From a virus, in IMG/VR virus record IMGVR_UViG_3300027856_000099, positions 1-45,426 of that record: a stretch of 45,426 bases of DNA; one strand, 5' to 3'. The notes beneath the pieces were generated by a model. That model was not told the DNA's origin. It saw only the letters and a list, made by a program, of their open reading frames with translations, and did no database searches. The number at the start of each line of letters is the position of its first letter. Within the stretch, counting starts at the first letter, position 1. Positions 18,223-26,537 of the stretch are shown here, one piece after another. Both the position numbers and the translations under genes were made by a program.

Positions 18223-18621
18223 ATGAAAATACTATCTTTTATATTACCAATGTTAATGTTGTCTGTATCTGTCAATGCCACTGAAGTTACATTATCTTAT
18301 ACATTACCGATTATTGATTGTGAAAACAACCCGCTTAGTCCATCAGACCTAGGATCAGTAGAGATATACATGAGTGATTCTCCTATTCCAAGTATAGGAG
18401 AATCTTGCTCTAATCCAGCAGAACCAGCACCAGTAGGATTTACACCTGTTATAGTTCCTGCTGGTGAAACTACTGTGGTAGTAGATTTAGCACCCGGAGT
18501 CTATTACTTCCGTGCGAGAGTCAGCACTACTGGTGGACTTTGGTCAAACCTATCTGAGCAAACAATACATACTGTTGATAATATTCAGGCAATGCCACCA
18601 ACTGTATTTATCATCGGATAA
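18223..18621 (+). CDS. Exported small beta-sandwich protein of the lysis region (132 aa)
   Basis: A clear signal peptide covers residues 1-19 (MKILSFILPMLMLSVSVNA, cleavage likely after NA). The mature part has two cysteines (C34, C62) and an Fn3-like ending with VVVDLAPGVYYFRARVSTTGGLWS. No lipobox is present, so it is not a typical outer spanin. ATG 18223 follows an AAGGA site. It precedes the endolysin. A periplasmic accessory of lysis or superinfection control is possible; function unknown. Confidence 0.7.
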   Translation: MKILSFILPMLMLSVSVNATEVTLSYTLPIIDCENNPLSPSDLGSVEIYMSDSPIPSIGESCSNPAEPAPVGFTPVIVPAGETTVVVDLAPGVYYFRARVSTTGGLWSNLSEQTIHTVDNIQAMPPTVFIIG

Positions 18622-18646
18622 GAGTTAGTGATTAGAGGATATTAGT

Positions 18647-18988
18647 ATGAGACTTGGAGAAAAGCAAGAACTGTTTGCTGAGCTATATGCTGAACATCTT
18701 ATCTGGCTACATGCGCTAGGATATAAGACTCGTCTAGGTGATGTGTTTGCTACTACTGGTCATAGAACTGGATCTAACCATTACAAGAAGTTAGCTGCTG
18801 ATATTAACTTATTCCTTGCAGGTGAGTATATATCTACTACTGAAGGCCATAAGATTTCTGGTACTAAGTGGGAGTCTAGGCATGAGTTATGCCGTTGGGG
18901 AGGTAACTGGGATAAAGATAGTCATCCCGGAGAAGCTGGCGAAGATGATGGTAATCATTATAGCTTAATACATAACGGGGGCATGTGA
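18647..18988 (+). CDS. Endolysin, M15 peptidase family (113 aa)
   Basis: M15 enzymes cut peptide cross-links in peptidoglycan using zinc. The zinc signature is visible as S43-x-H45 ... D52 (TGSNHYKKLAADINLF) and a C-terminal His at ~103 (DDGNHYSL), at the spacing usual for short phage L-Ala-D-Glu or D-Ala-D-Ala peptidases. There is no signal peptide, so it needs the holin at 19282 to reach the wall. The start has an AGAGG site, and the stop overlaps the next gene's ATG. Confidence 0.85.
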   Translation: MRLGEKQELFAELYAEHLIWLHALGYKTRLGDVFATTGHRTGSNHYKKLAADINLFLAGEYISTTEGHKISGTKWESRHELCRWGGNWDKDSHPGEAGEDDGNHYSLIHNGGM

Positions 18989-19278
18989 TGTCACTGGAAT
19001 CAATAATTAAAAATTGGCAATTGATTTGCTGTCTTGTAAGCATTGTGTTTATTGCAGGTATATCTTTTGCTACTAATGATACTATTAATGCTGCGCAAGA
19101 TAGAATTATTGCAACACATACAGTTAAACTTGCTGAGGATGATAAACGAGAACAATTAGATGCTATCTCTGATGCTCTCTTAAAGCAAGATGTGGCTACA
19201 ATTAAAAAAGATGTAGCAGAAACTAAAAGAGATGTGAAAGAGTTATTGAAAGAAATTCGTAAACTAGAGAAGGATTAG
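18988..19278 (+). CDS. Membrane-anchored coiled-coil lysis protein, spanin-like (96 aa)
   Basis: ATG 18988 overlaps the endolysin stop (TGATG), preferred over GTG one codon upstream. Residues ~10-28 form one membrane helix (WQLICCLVSIVFIAGISFA) and the rest is a charged helix with heptads (DVATIKKDVAETKRDVKELLKEIRKLEKD). The shape matches inner-membrane spanins, which link to the outer membrane at lysis. No embedded outer-spanin frame with a lipobox was found, so this remains a shape-based call. Confidence 0.6.
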   Translation: MSLESIIKNWQLICCLVSIVFIAGISFATNDTINAAQDRIIATHTVKLAEDDKREQLDAISDALLKQDVATIKKDVAETKRDVKELLKEIRKLEKD

Positions 19279-19281
19279 AAG

Positions 19282-19692
19282 ATGGGAATTGGTAATGCTA
19301 TTAAAGGATTTTTCGGAGGTGGTGATGCAGTAGCAGGAGTTACCGCAGTAGGCACTGTAATTGATAATCTCTTTACATCTAAAGATGAGAAGCTAACTCA
19401 TGAAGAGATAAGACTGCGAATTGCTCAACAGCCGCACATGGTACAAACTGAGATTAATAAGTTAGAAGCTGGATCTAGGTTTGGGTTTGCAGCTAACTGG
19501 CGTCCAGCAATAGGATGGGTCTGTGCTTTAGGGCTATTTAACTTCTTTATTATTAATCCTTGGATACAGTGGTTTACTGATAAGCCGGGACCTGAGTTAC
19601 CTTTTGATATAATCATGCAGCTTACTCTTGGTATGCTCGGCCTACTAGGTACTATGCGTACAGTTGAGAAATTACGAGGTAAAACTAAGTAG
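19282..19692 (+). CDS. Holin, 3TM (GTA-holin-like) family (136 aa)
   Basis: The protein has a glycine-rich amphipathic start (IGNAIKGFFGGGDAVAGV), a central charged stretch ending in NKLEAGSRFGFAANWRPAIGW, and two strong membrane helices (~WVCALGLFNFFII and IIMQLTLGMLGLLGTM) ending in a basic tail. NWRPAIGW before a membrane segment is characteristic of the 3TM holin family. It would form membrane holes that release the endolysin. It ends the plus-strand late block, 7 bases from the convergent minus-strand genes. Confidence 0.78.
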   Translation: MGIGNAIKGFFGGGDAVAGVTAVGTVIDNLFTSKDEKLTHEEIRLRIAQQPHMVQTEINKLEAGSRFGFAANWRPAIGWVCALGLFNFFIINPWIQWFTDKPGPELPFDIIMQLTLGMLGLLGTMRTVEKLRGKTK

Positions 19693-19698
19693 TACTAG

Positions 19699-19920
19699 CT
19701 ACTCTGTCCAGTGATTAACAGTATCCCACCTTGCGTAAAGACCTAGACTAAGACGCCAACGTATAGAGTGGAGTTGAATTATATTAGGTTTAGTGCCAAC
19801 TGTTATGTGGTTAATACCTTTGGGATAACCAGTTAGTCTTAAGGTATTAACATCTAAACCTTTTGGCCAAGTTATCCAATTACCACCTTCATGGTCTGTA
19901 TACTCATCTGGTTGTCTCAT
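19699..19920 (-). CDS. Hypothetical small protein (73 aa)
   Basis: The last gene of the minus-strand block, overlapping its upstream neighbour by 4 bases (ATGA). It is rich in Trp, Tyr and His (GGNWITWPKG, RWRLSLGLYARWDTVNHW) and probably beta-rich. Not recognised. No terminator with a T-run is visible in the 6-base gap to the convergent holin gene. Confidence 0.6.
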   Translation of the reverse strand: MRQPDEYTDHEGGNWITWPKGLDVNTLRLTGYPKGINHITVGTKPNIIQLHSIRWRLSLGLYARWDTVNHWTE

Positions 19921-20243
19921 TGCATTCTACTTCCCGGTGGTAGTATTATATCTGTTATTGGTGCAGCACTAGCTCGTAGCTTCTGCCATAACTGATCATA
20001 CATATGCTCTATTTGCTCAGGTAGATACAGTCCATGCATACCTATATTAAACTCAGCGGCTACTATTCCTACCGCTATACCTTCATCGAATTCATTAGGA
20101 TCATTAAGTATACCAGCCTCCTTAGTAGCTATAAGTATTTTCATAGCTAACTTAGGATGGTTATCTCTTATCTCTTTCTCAAAAGCTATCCTTGCTTCAG
20201 AGAACATTACTATCCTTCTTCCATGATTGTATTCTTCAGTCAT
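19917..20243 (-). CDS. Hypothetical protein (108 aa)
   Basis: It starts at 20243 with an AGGAGAT site inside the end of the DHH gene; start and stop overlap as ATGA. The protein appears mainly helical (FSEARIAFEKEIRDNHPKLAMKILIATKEAG). No domain recognised. Tight coupling with the DHH phosphoesterase suggests joint expression in nucleotide or DNA metabolism, but function is unknown. Confidence 0.65.
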   Translation of the reverse strand: MTEEYNHGRRIVMFSEARIAFEKEIRDNHPKLAMKILIATKEAGILNDPNEFDEGIAVGIVAAEFNIGMHGLYLPEQIEHMYDQLWQKLRASAAPITDIILPPGSRMQ

Positions 20244-21193
20244 GCTAGATCTCCTGAAAATAGCCTATCCTGTGCTATAATGAAACCAGCTGCATTCTTA
20301 TGACCGCCTCCTCCTAACTCCTTAGCTATATCTTCTACGTCAAAGTCTCCTTCCGATCGTAGCGAGACTCTAAATACACTTGGCATACCTATCTCTCTCT
20401 TCATTGCAGAGTAAGTTAAACCAAAAGTACCAGAGGTCTTACATAAAAGATGACCTACATCTGAAGCATATTCATAGTTACATCTTACCATAAGTCCTGT
20501 AGATCCAAGGATAGTTATCCACTCTGCGTATCCACATATCTCTTCTATCTTAGCCTCATAGAGATCTAATATCTCCTGTCCTTCCTGTACTACTTTACAA
20601 TACCCAGTAGCATGACACATCATAGCATTAATATCAGTCCAGTTTTCTATAGTTTGCTCTTGATTCTTTAAGTACCTATCTACTGCTTTAGTATGCTTCA
20701 TATCATATGACCAGTTATCTCTATCTTGTACATGCTGTACTAGCAATGGTGCTTCTTCTTCTTTTGGAAAGAAATACATATGAGTCATACCAGCACCAGA
20801 CATACCATTATTTAGACCTATGTAAACCTGCTTATCAAATAGAGATACAGTTGCTTTCTCATATTTGGTACGCGGCACATCTGGTAGATACCTATCGAAA
20901 GCTGTCTTATGATGGTCTAGCATTACGATGTTAGCTTTACTAGTCTTTACTATAACTGCTAAGCACTGTTCAGTAAGAGAAATATCTAGTATGTAGATTA
21001 TATCATAGTGATCCCGTATTATGAATTGATCTACTATATGATGCTGTAATTCTTGTTCTTGTCCGTCTGCATAAGTTAAAGGATATAACTCAGGTGCTTC
21101 ATATCCTGCTCGTTTAGCTGCTACAGTTGCTAGCCATGCACTAGTGAATCCATCGGTGCAAGACTCCCCATGGTATACTACTAGTATTTTCAT
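20240..21193 (-). CDS. DHH-family phosphoesterase (317 aa)
   Basis: DHH enzymes are Mn-dependent nucleases or phosphodiesterases, such as RecJ-like exonucleases and nano-RNases. Motif I is HGESCTDGFTSA (residues 8-19), an Asp-Ile-Ser metal motif is at ~70-72, the DHH triad is at 93-95 (LDHHKTA), and the C-terminal DHHA1 substrate motif GGGGHKNAAGF is at 294-304. The full catalytic set is therefore present. It is the last recognised enzyme in the replication operon, overlapping the DUF3987 gene by 4 bases. It may recycle host DNA or short oligonucleotides, or trim DNA ends. Confidence 0.85.
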   Translation of the reverse strand: MKILVVYHGESCTDGFTSAWLATVAAKRAGYEAPELYPLTYADGQEQELQHHIVDQFIIRDHYDIIYILDISLTEQCLAVIVKTSKANIVMLDHHKTAFDRYLPDVPRTKYEKATVSLFDKQVYIGLNNGMSGAGMTHMYFFPKEEEAPLLVQHVQDRDNWSYDMKHTKAVDRYLKNQEQTIENWTDINAMMCHATGYCKVVQEGQEILDLYEAKIEEICGYAEWITILGSTGLMVRCNYEYASDVGHLLCKTSGTFGLTYSAMKREIGMPSVFRVSLRSEGDFDVEDIAKELGGGGHKNAAGFIIAQDRLFSGDLA

Positions 21194-22539
21194 AATAATC
21201 CCCTTTCAGTTTGAGTAAGTAAGTCCCAATCTATAAGACCTTCTGTTCCTTGTGCTAATACTTTCTTAATAGGTAAATATCCACCCACTACACACTGTAT
21301 CTTTTCAGCTTGTAAGAGATTATTTATAATATCTATTAGCTGAGTTCTATTATCTAAATCCTGATGTGATACTTTCCATAAGTTTTGTAAGGTGAGAGGT
21401 AAAGTTGTTCCATCTAAAGCTAGCATTAGCTTATGCGTAATATCTGAGTTTCTAGCTTTACCAAACTCTCCTAATGCTTTAGGCATTAGTTGTTCTGTGA
21501 AGGATAGTAAAGTATTGGCATAGACTATATCTATAGGTTCTATTACTGTAGATACTCTAGAAGCTACCAATACTATAGTAAGTTTAATTAAATGTGTAAG
21601 TCTTCTATTAGCATAGTGCTCAAATCTGAGATCCTCTATGCCTCCCCATGTATGGTATATCTCTTCCATTAATTGTCTAGCCTCTGGTGTTAGTGTAACT
21701 TCTCCTGATACTTCTTGTTTTATTTTATGCAGCCAATCTATTAATTTCTGCTGTGCTATTAGATTAGGCGCAGGAGGAAAAGTATGTTTAACACCAGAAG
21801 GCTCACCATACACAAGTAACAACCTACTGAAGAAACCTTGCCCAAGAGTGTCAGTCGGAAATGCTTGAGAGAACCCAGTAGGAGTATTGCCGCCAAGAAT
21901 ACTAATAGTAGGGTTAGGGATATATACAGATTTACTGTTCTTAAGTCTATAGTCATAGATTCCATCATAGTCCCAAAGTTCTCCTAGTATAGATATAAAA
22001 TCAGTATTACCTATACCAATAAAGTTATTAAATTCATCCGCTGCTACAAATGTTTCACATGGCGGGCAGTCAAGATAGCGTGCAGTACTCACTAAGTGGT
22101 TCTCATCTCTACCACCTTCATCACCAAAGAGATTAGCTTCCATTAAATCTAATCCTTCTGAGTCTGTACCTAGAAATCTATCAGCCTGTTCAGCCATATC
22201 TAACAGGAACTTTTCTTGTCTGGTTTTCTTAGCAGCGAATGTAGTATATCCCGCTTTCGATATTAGCTTAGCACCTATCTTAATCGCACTAGATTTCTTA
22301 GTGCCCGGCGAACCTATAAGCATAGTATATAAATTAGGATGTATAGTAAAGTGTCCATGCTGGAAGTATAAGCTTCTACCAAGATATGCAGAGAGACAAG
22401 TAATAGCAGTCCAACGATGAAAGAAAGTAGGACACTCTGTCTGATCTGTATAGTCTAGGTATAAATCTATGAAATCTGGTTCGCGAGGTATAGATCCAGG
22501 TACTAATTTTAGAGGAGTATCTAAGAAGTTAGTACTCAT
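21190..22539 (-). CDS. DUF3987-type P-loop ATPase, probable replicative helicase (449 aa)
   Basis: A P-loop is at residues 76-84 (GSPGTKKSS), where the usual glycine before the catalytic lysine is Lys81. A Walker-B-like VAADEF lies at ~165-170 with D168 and E169, and GNTPTGFSQAF...GQGFFSRLLLVYGE matches the sensor segment of DUF3987 proteins. The family occurs in phages and primase-helicase proteins and is thought to unwind DNA at the fork. Start and stop overlap both neighbours as ATGA, next to the DNA polymerase. No primase domain is attached. The substitution in the P-loop deserves attention. Confidence 0.72.
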   Translation of the reverse strand: MSTNFLDTPLKLVPGSIPREPDFIDLYLDYTDQTECPTFFHRWTAITCLSAYLGRSLYFQHGHFTIHPNLYTMLIGSPGTKKSSAIKIGAKLISKAGYTTFAAKKTRQEKFLLDMAEQADRFLGTDSEGLDLMEANLFGDEGGRDENHLVSTARYLDCPPCETFVAADEFNNFIGIGNTDFISILGELWDYDGIYDYRLKNSKSVYIPNPTISILGGNTPTGFSQAFPTDTLGQGFFSRLLLVYGEPSGVKHTFPPAPNLIAQQKLIDWLHKIKQEVSGEVTLTPEARQLMEEIYHTWGGIEDLRFEHYANRRLTHLIKLTIVLVASRVSTVIEPIDIVYANTLLSFTEQLMPKALGEFGKARNSDITHKLMLALDGTTLPLTLQNLWKVSHQDLDNRTQLIDIINNLLQAEKIQCVVGGYLPIKKVLAQGTEGLIDWDLLTQTERGLL

Positions 22540-24824
22540 TGCTTAAGCTCACTCCAGTACTTAACTCCATGGTTTAAATCTACAGGTACTACAAAGGTAC
22601 GCTCTACCTTATCATATCCAGTGACAGTTACACCCATTTCCATGATACTTTTAACCATACTACATAGGTACGCATGCCCTTCTCGGTACTGAAAGAGTAT
22701 ACTATCATGTATCTGAGCTATGAGCTTAAAGTTAGGAGCGTGCTTAGGGTTAAGGCAGATAAGTTTAAACACTTGCAAGTAAGCTTTATTCAATGTCTGT
22801 GCATTAAGACACTGTGGCTTGTGTGCTATATACGAATTCAGAACTGACTTACTTTTAGCAGGATTACCGAAGCATCTTCTCATCCAACCACCACTTTCTA
22901 ACATACCAGTAGTAAGCACTTCCTCTATGACACCCGGATACATTACACCTTCTATATCAGGATAGGTTTTATGGAATGTTTCAAGTAAGTACTCTGCTAC
23001 CTGTCTTAGCGACCAGTATGATGGTAGTCCTAGTAGCTTCCTAGCTATAGCTACATTTTCCTCACCCATAGTATCTATAAGAACTGACCAACCCATGTTA
23101 TAGTTAGCACCATGGTTTACATTCTTAGCTATTACTCGTATAGCATATGTAACTTTCTCCTCCACCATACCAAAGAATAAGGCAGCGTTACGCTTATGAA
23201 AGTCAGGAGCATTCTCTACTGTATCTATCAATGTAGCGTCACCGCTAATATAAGCTGTATCTCTTGACTCAGCCTGAGCGTAATCAGCTTCTCCCCATAA
23301 GAAGCCGGGATCACTAATAAAAGTTTGTTTAACTGCTGGCCCTCTATTTATATTCTGTATCTGTAAGCCACACCAAAAGTGATGTTCTCTACTAGCAAGT
23401 CTACTGGTATCAGTACCGTGAGGATTGAGAGCATAGAGAATACGAGAACCAATACCATCTAGTCTAGAGAACTCCTTACCCGCAGTAATATAAGTGGATA
23501 CCAGCTTCCTATACTTTCTTATTTTAATTACTAGATTAATAACTTTTGCATTGAAAGGGTGTCTGAACTTTACCTTCTTAAGAGCAAGCTTATCTGCCTT
23601 CTTTATATCCTTACAGCCTAAGAGATCTAACAACGACCGCATATTATAACGTCCGTTTACATTAAAGTCATGACCTTCAGGTATACCTAAGATAGTATTA
23701 AGCTGGTCTTGTAGTATCTTTTGTTTCTCTACTACTGCCTTCCTAGCATCAGTCATCCGTTCCATGTCTCTAGCTATACCTGTCATCTCGCTTAAGTGAC
23801 AAGGGAATACTAAAGGAAACTCTAGTGCATAGTTATCTAAAGCCCAAGCAGGAGCTTCAAGTAACATAGCGAGGAAAGCATTACCAGTACCCCAAGTGTC
23901 AAGAGCATTATACCTATAATATTCATAAAGATCGTTAGTTTCTGCAAGGTCTTTCCAATACGTTGCCTCACGAATGAAAAACGAATTGAGAAATCCAAGG
24001 TCCTTTGGTAACTCGCTGTACCATGAATGAAACAAATGAGCAGTATCATAAAGGTAATTGAACAAAGGAGCGTTGTAACGGCTAAGGTAGCTAACATCAT
24101 ATTTTCCATTTTGTAATACCTTTGGTGCTGGTAAGTTATTCCACTTACGCATGATTGATAGGTTGTAGGTAGAGTCCATAGGGAGTACTAGAGAGTCGCT
24201 ATATATATCTCCAGTATCAGCATAGAAGAATCCTGTATATGAGAGACATCTTATAGTAGCATTTTCTTTAAATGTTTCTATATCTACAGCTATAAGGAAA
24301 CAAGCATCTGATGAAAATTCTTTATACCAATAAGTTTCATTGCTAGGATTAAGTAAGTTCCAGCCAGTAAACTCTGTCTCTTTATACCAAGTGTCCTGCT
24401 TAATAAGTTTATCTACGAACCGAGTAGTAAGAAACTTACCATACGTCACTGTAGCCAGAGACTTCAGCGGTGGTAAGAATACTATCTCAAGATCCTTATG
24501 CCAGAAGTGGCTACCAGCATAATCTGATAATGAAGGCGCGCGTTTCTTGTCCCAATTCAGTAGCTTCCGTAGCAGTGGTACGCTTGTACTTAGTATCTTA
24601 GTGATACCTTTTTTAGCACAATACATCTCTACCTGCATGAGTGTAGTAACAGGTTCGAGATACAGAAAGCAAGAGGTTCCAGCGGTACAGGACTTAAGCA
24701 TACGTAGGTATGACTTATCCATATGAGTGCCTAAGAATAGCATAGCATCATCTGCTATGATTTTAGTAGGCTGCGCTTTCTTTAAGTTAGCTATATGATT
24801 AGCTAGTGATACCTTGCTATTCAT
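22536..24824 (-). CDS. DNA polymerase, family A, with 3'-5' exonuclease domain (762 aa)
   Basis: Exonuclease motifs: D181-I-E183 (Exo I), NGKYDVSYL near 245 (Exo II) and YRYNALDTWG (Exo III). Polymerase motif A has D514 (GEADYAQAE), motif B is R563-x3-K567-x3-H571-x3-Y575 (RVIAKNVNHGANY), and motif C is IHDSILF with D707. Thus all metal ligands are present. Two positions differ from E. coli Pol I: the Phe762 equivalent is His571 and the Glu after the motif C Asp is Ser708. It is the replicative polymerase and follows a tiny coupled ORF. Confidence 0.93.
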   Translation of the reverse strand: MNSKVSLANHIANLKKAQPTKIIADDAMLFLGTHMDKSYLRMLKSCTAGTSCFLYLEPVTTLMQVEMYCAKKGITKILSTSVPLLRKLLNWDKKRAPSLSDYAGSHFWHKDLEIVFLPPLKSLATVTYGKFLTTRFVDKLIKQDTWYKETEFTGWNLLNPSNETYWYKEFSSDACFLIAVDIETFKENATIRCLSYTGFFYADTGDIYSDSLVLPMDSTYNLSIMRKWNNLPAPKVLQNGKYDVSYLSRYNAPLFNYLYDTAHLFHSWYSELPKDLGFLNSFFIREATYWKDLAETNDLYEYYRYNALDTWGTGNAFLAMLLEAPAWALDNYALEFPLVFPCHLSEMTGIARDMERMTDARKAVVEKQKILQDQLNTILGIPEGHDFNVNGRYNMRSLLDLLGCKDIKKADKLALKKVKFRHPFNAKVINLVIKIRKYRKLVSTYITAGKEFSRLDGIGSRILYALNPHGTDTSRLASREHHFWCGLQIQNINRGPAVKQTFISDPGFLWGEADYAQAESRDTAYISGDATLIDTVENAPDFHKRNAALFFGMVEEKVTYAIRVIAKNVNHGANYNMGWSVLIDTMGEENVAIARKLLGLPSYWSLRQVAEYLLETFHKTYPDIEGVMYPGVIEEVLTTGMLESGGWMRRCFGNPAKSKSVLNSYIAHKPQCLNAQTLNKAYLQVFKLICLNPKHAPNFKLIAQIHDSILFQYREGHAYLCSMVKSIMEMGVTVTGYDKVERTFVVPVDLNHGVKYWSELKQ

Positions 24825-24862
24825 TTGGAGGTATCCAACCTAAATCTATAAGAGCTACTCAT
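24821..24862 (-). CDS. Possible 13-codon leader ORF before the DNA polymerase
   Basis: An ATG at 24862 overlaps the stop of the 58-aa gene (ACATGA). The frame reads MSSSYRFRLDTSK and its TGA overlaps the polymerase ATG (AAATGA). The polymerase itself has no strong ribosome site at usual spacing, so ribosomes may be handed on through this mini-ORF. What is seen is the exact double overlap; the coupling role is inferred. Confidence 0.4.
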   Translation of the reverse strand: MSSSYRFRLDTSK

Positions 24863-25035
24863 GTGTGTTCATTCCAATACTGGTTCACTAGCCACTCACT
24901 TAACTTATCCATCTCTTGATTTAAGTGATCTTCAAGCTTCTTAGGATACGAAGTTTCATCATCTGGCATTGGTAGATCATGCTTACGAGCATCAAACAGT
25001 TTAAATCTAAGATGCTCCCTAATACTATATCCCAT
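24859..25035 (-). CDS. Hypothetical small protein (58 aa)
   Basis: ATG 25035 is preceded by a GGAG site (GGAGAATATCATG). The translated product is helical and charged (MGYSIREHLRFKLFDARKH ... LSEWLVNQYWNEHT). It lies just downstream of a minus-strand terminator and begins the polymerase block. Not recognised. Confidence 0.68.
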   Translation of the reverse strand: MGYSIREHLRFKLFDARKHDLPMPDDETSYPKKLEDHLNQEMDKLSEWLVNQYWNEHT

Positions 25036-25059
25036 GATATTCTCCTAGTTCTTATACCT

Positions 25060-25093
25060 AAAAAGCCCCACTACCAACGATCGGTAGCAGGGC
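25060..25093 (-). terminator. Rho-independent terminator, minus strand
   Basis: On the minus strand an 11-bp stem (25083-25093 with 25065-25075, two G-U pairs) encloses a 7-base loop and is followed by TTTTT (A-run 25060-25064). The two wobble pairs become mismatches on the plus strand, so it is directional. It ends the SSB-like gene's transcript 23 bases after its stop and separates it from the polymerase block, which must be read by readthrough or a nearby promoter. Confidence 0.8.
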
Positions 25094-25115
25094 CATCTCC
25101 GTGCTCTGTAAGATA

Positions 25116-25574
25116 CTATGTGACTTGTATCTCTTTAATCTGCAAGTACAAGCGGTCAGGATCTTGCTTGTCCTTTCGAGTAGTAGTAAGAATAAGGCAC
25201 TCTACATCCTTAACTCCTTCTACTATCTGTCGGACAGTACTAAGTCCCAATGCTTCACCGAAAGGTTTTGCACACTTCTTAAGATTACCGCGTGCAAACT
25301 CATTCTCTAACATGAATGCTATACTGCTAGTATGTCCGGGCTGATCTTTCTCTTCCTGAGGATCAGCAAGTTCTAGAGTTTCAATAAGCACAAAGCTAAG
25401 TTCTACTGACTGCTTATCGTTAATCTCTTTCTCTTCAAAAGAAGCAGTAACTTTGTGAGCACCCGGTTTGAAAGGTGTAAACTCTGGCAGATCTTCAAGA
25501 TCATCTAGCGTAGCATCAAGAAGGTTATCAAGACCATCAAGCTGCGAAGGTACTTCTGGTGTAGGTGTTTCCAT
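25116..25574 (-). CDS. SSB-like / recombination partner protein (152 aa)
   Basis: The protein has an acidic N-terminal arm (LDNLLDATLDDLEDLPEF) followed by a beta-rich domain (GAHKVTASFEEKEINDKQSVELSFVLIETLEL ... VECLILTTTRKDKQDPDRLYLQIKEIQVT) with an OB-fold-like look. It sits directly downstream of the Sak4-like ATPase; Sak4 recombinases are known to work with, and often lie beside, a phage SSB. A terminator follows directly, typical for an abundantly made protein. No SSB signature was confirmed, so the role is an inference. Confidence 0.5.
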   Translation of the reverse strand: METPTPEVPSQLDGLDNLLDATLDDLEDLPEFTPFKPGAHKVTASFEEKEINDKQSVELSFVLIETLELADPQEEKDQPGHTSSIAFMLENEFARGNLKKCAKPFGEALGLSTVRQIVEGVKDVECLILTTTRKDKQDPDRLYLQIKEIQVT

Positions 25575-25628
25575 GGTAATAGTTCCTATGAATGAATGAA
25601 TAAATTGAATAGATATAGTATGTATATC

Positions 25629-26537
25629 TTATTTCTGTTTTTCTTTTAGTTTAGCTAGAACGGATAGAGCTGAGACACCTCCTGTAGATTTTGGTTTTGG
25701 TTTAACTTTCTTAGTACTTAATGTTACTACTGGTGCATCTGGAGTAGGGTATAAGTCTGGTTTGAAGATTTGTAACAAGCTAGCTTCAGCCGTTGCATTC
25801 TCTATTGCTATACCTGTACGAGAGCCAGTTAGTATGTTAGTACTAGCTGTAGTAGAAGAAGTAAAGGTATGCTTTCTATTCTTTACTTCACAATATACTA
25901 TGTGATCGAAATACTTAGCGCAGTTACGACTGAAGTTACGAGTACCTGCTACTGGTACTAGTCTAGCTTTCTTACCTTCAGTTTTAGCTTCAATCTCATG
26001 ACTGATTACAATCACATGATAGCCTGATTGTTGGATATGAGATAAGAATATATCTAATAGTTTACCAAGATTACCCCAGTCATCATAGTCTAGTTTGTAA
26101 TCATCAGCTTCAGCTTTAGTTATATTAGCTATAGCACTGTTAGTAAGCTGTGTCATAGAATCAAATACTACTACAGTATCTAGATCTCTTAAGTTAGGAA
26201 GATCAGTATTAATTACTGGTGTATTCTCCCTTTGACAGATCATACAACCTACCTTACCATGAGCCTCGCATATGACACAGGGTTGCTTAACCATTTTAAG
26301 ACCTGTCTCTATAGCCATAGGATAAGAGCGAGTGTCTGGTATGGTAATTAATTCTATCCGCTCTTGATAGGCTGTAGGTAATTGAAATAGTGTTTCATAT
26401 CCGTTCTCAAAATCTACCCAGATTAGGTTATAGAATTCTGCCAGTTTACCTGCTAGTAAAGTCTTACCTGTTTTAGGTGGCCCAAATAGCAAACACCTAT
26501 GTACCTTTGTTGATTCTAGTGTGTTTAGTTTAGCCAA
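25629..26537 (-). CDS. Sak4-like RecA-fold ATPase / single-strand annealing recombinase (302 aa)
   Basis: A Walker A box (GPPKTGKT, residues 19-26) and a Walker B (TVVVFD, Asp at 126) define a RecA-type ATPase; VVISHEIEAK and VAGTRNFSRNCAKYFDHIVY fit Sak4-like phage recombinases. A CxxC-x7-CxxC zinc ribbon (residues ~87-101) is inserted between them. The frame is open to TTG 26579, but the start chosen is TTG 26537, which has GAGGAG 8 bases upstream; no ATG is available before the P-loop. Recombination and DNA repair, with the SSB-like and Cas4-like neighbours, is the likely role. Confidence 0.75.
   Translation of the reverse strand: MAKLNTLESTKVHRCLLFGPPKTGKTLLAGKLAEFYNLIWVDFENGYETLFQLPTAYQERIELITIPDTRSYPMAIETGLKMVKQPCVICEAHGKVGCMICQRENTPVINTDLPNLRDLDTVVVFDSMTQLTNSAIANITKAEADDYKLDYDDWGNLGKLLDIFLSHIQQSGYHVIVISHEIEAKTEGKKARLVPVAGTRNFSRNCAKYFDHIVYCEVKNRKHTFTSSTTASTNILTGSRTGIAIENATAEASLLQIFKPDLYPTPDAPVVTLSTKKVKPKPKSTGGVSALSVLAKLKEKQK

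Noticed and set aside
19682-19715. Bidirectional terminator between the convergent holin and 73-aa genes
   Set aside because: Only a 5-bp AGTAG/CTACT pairing and no T-run on either strand.
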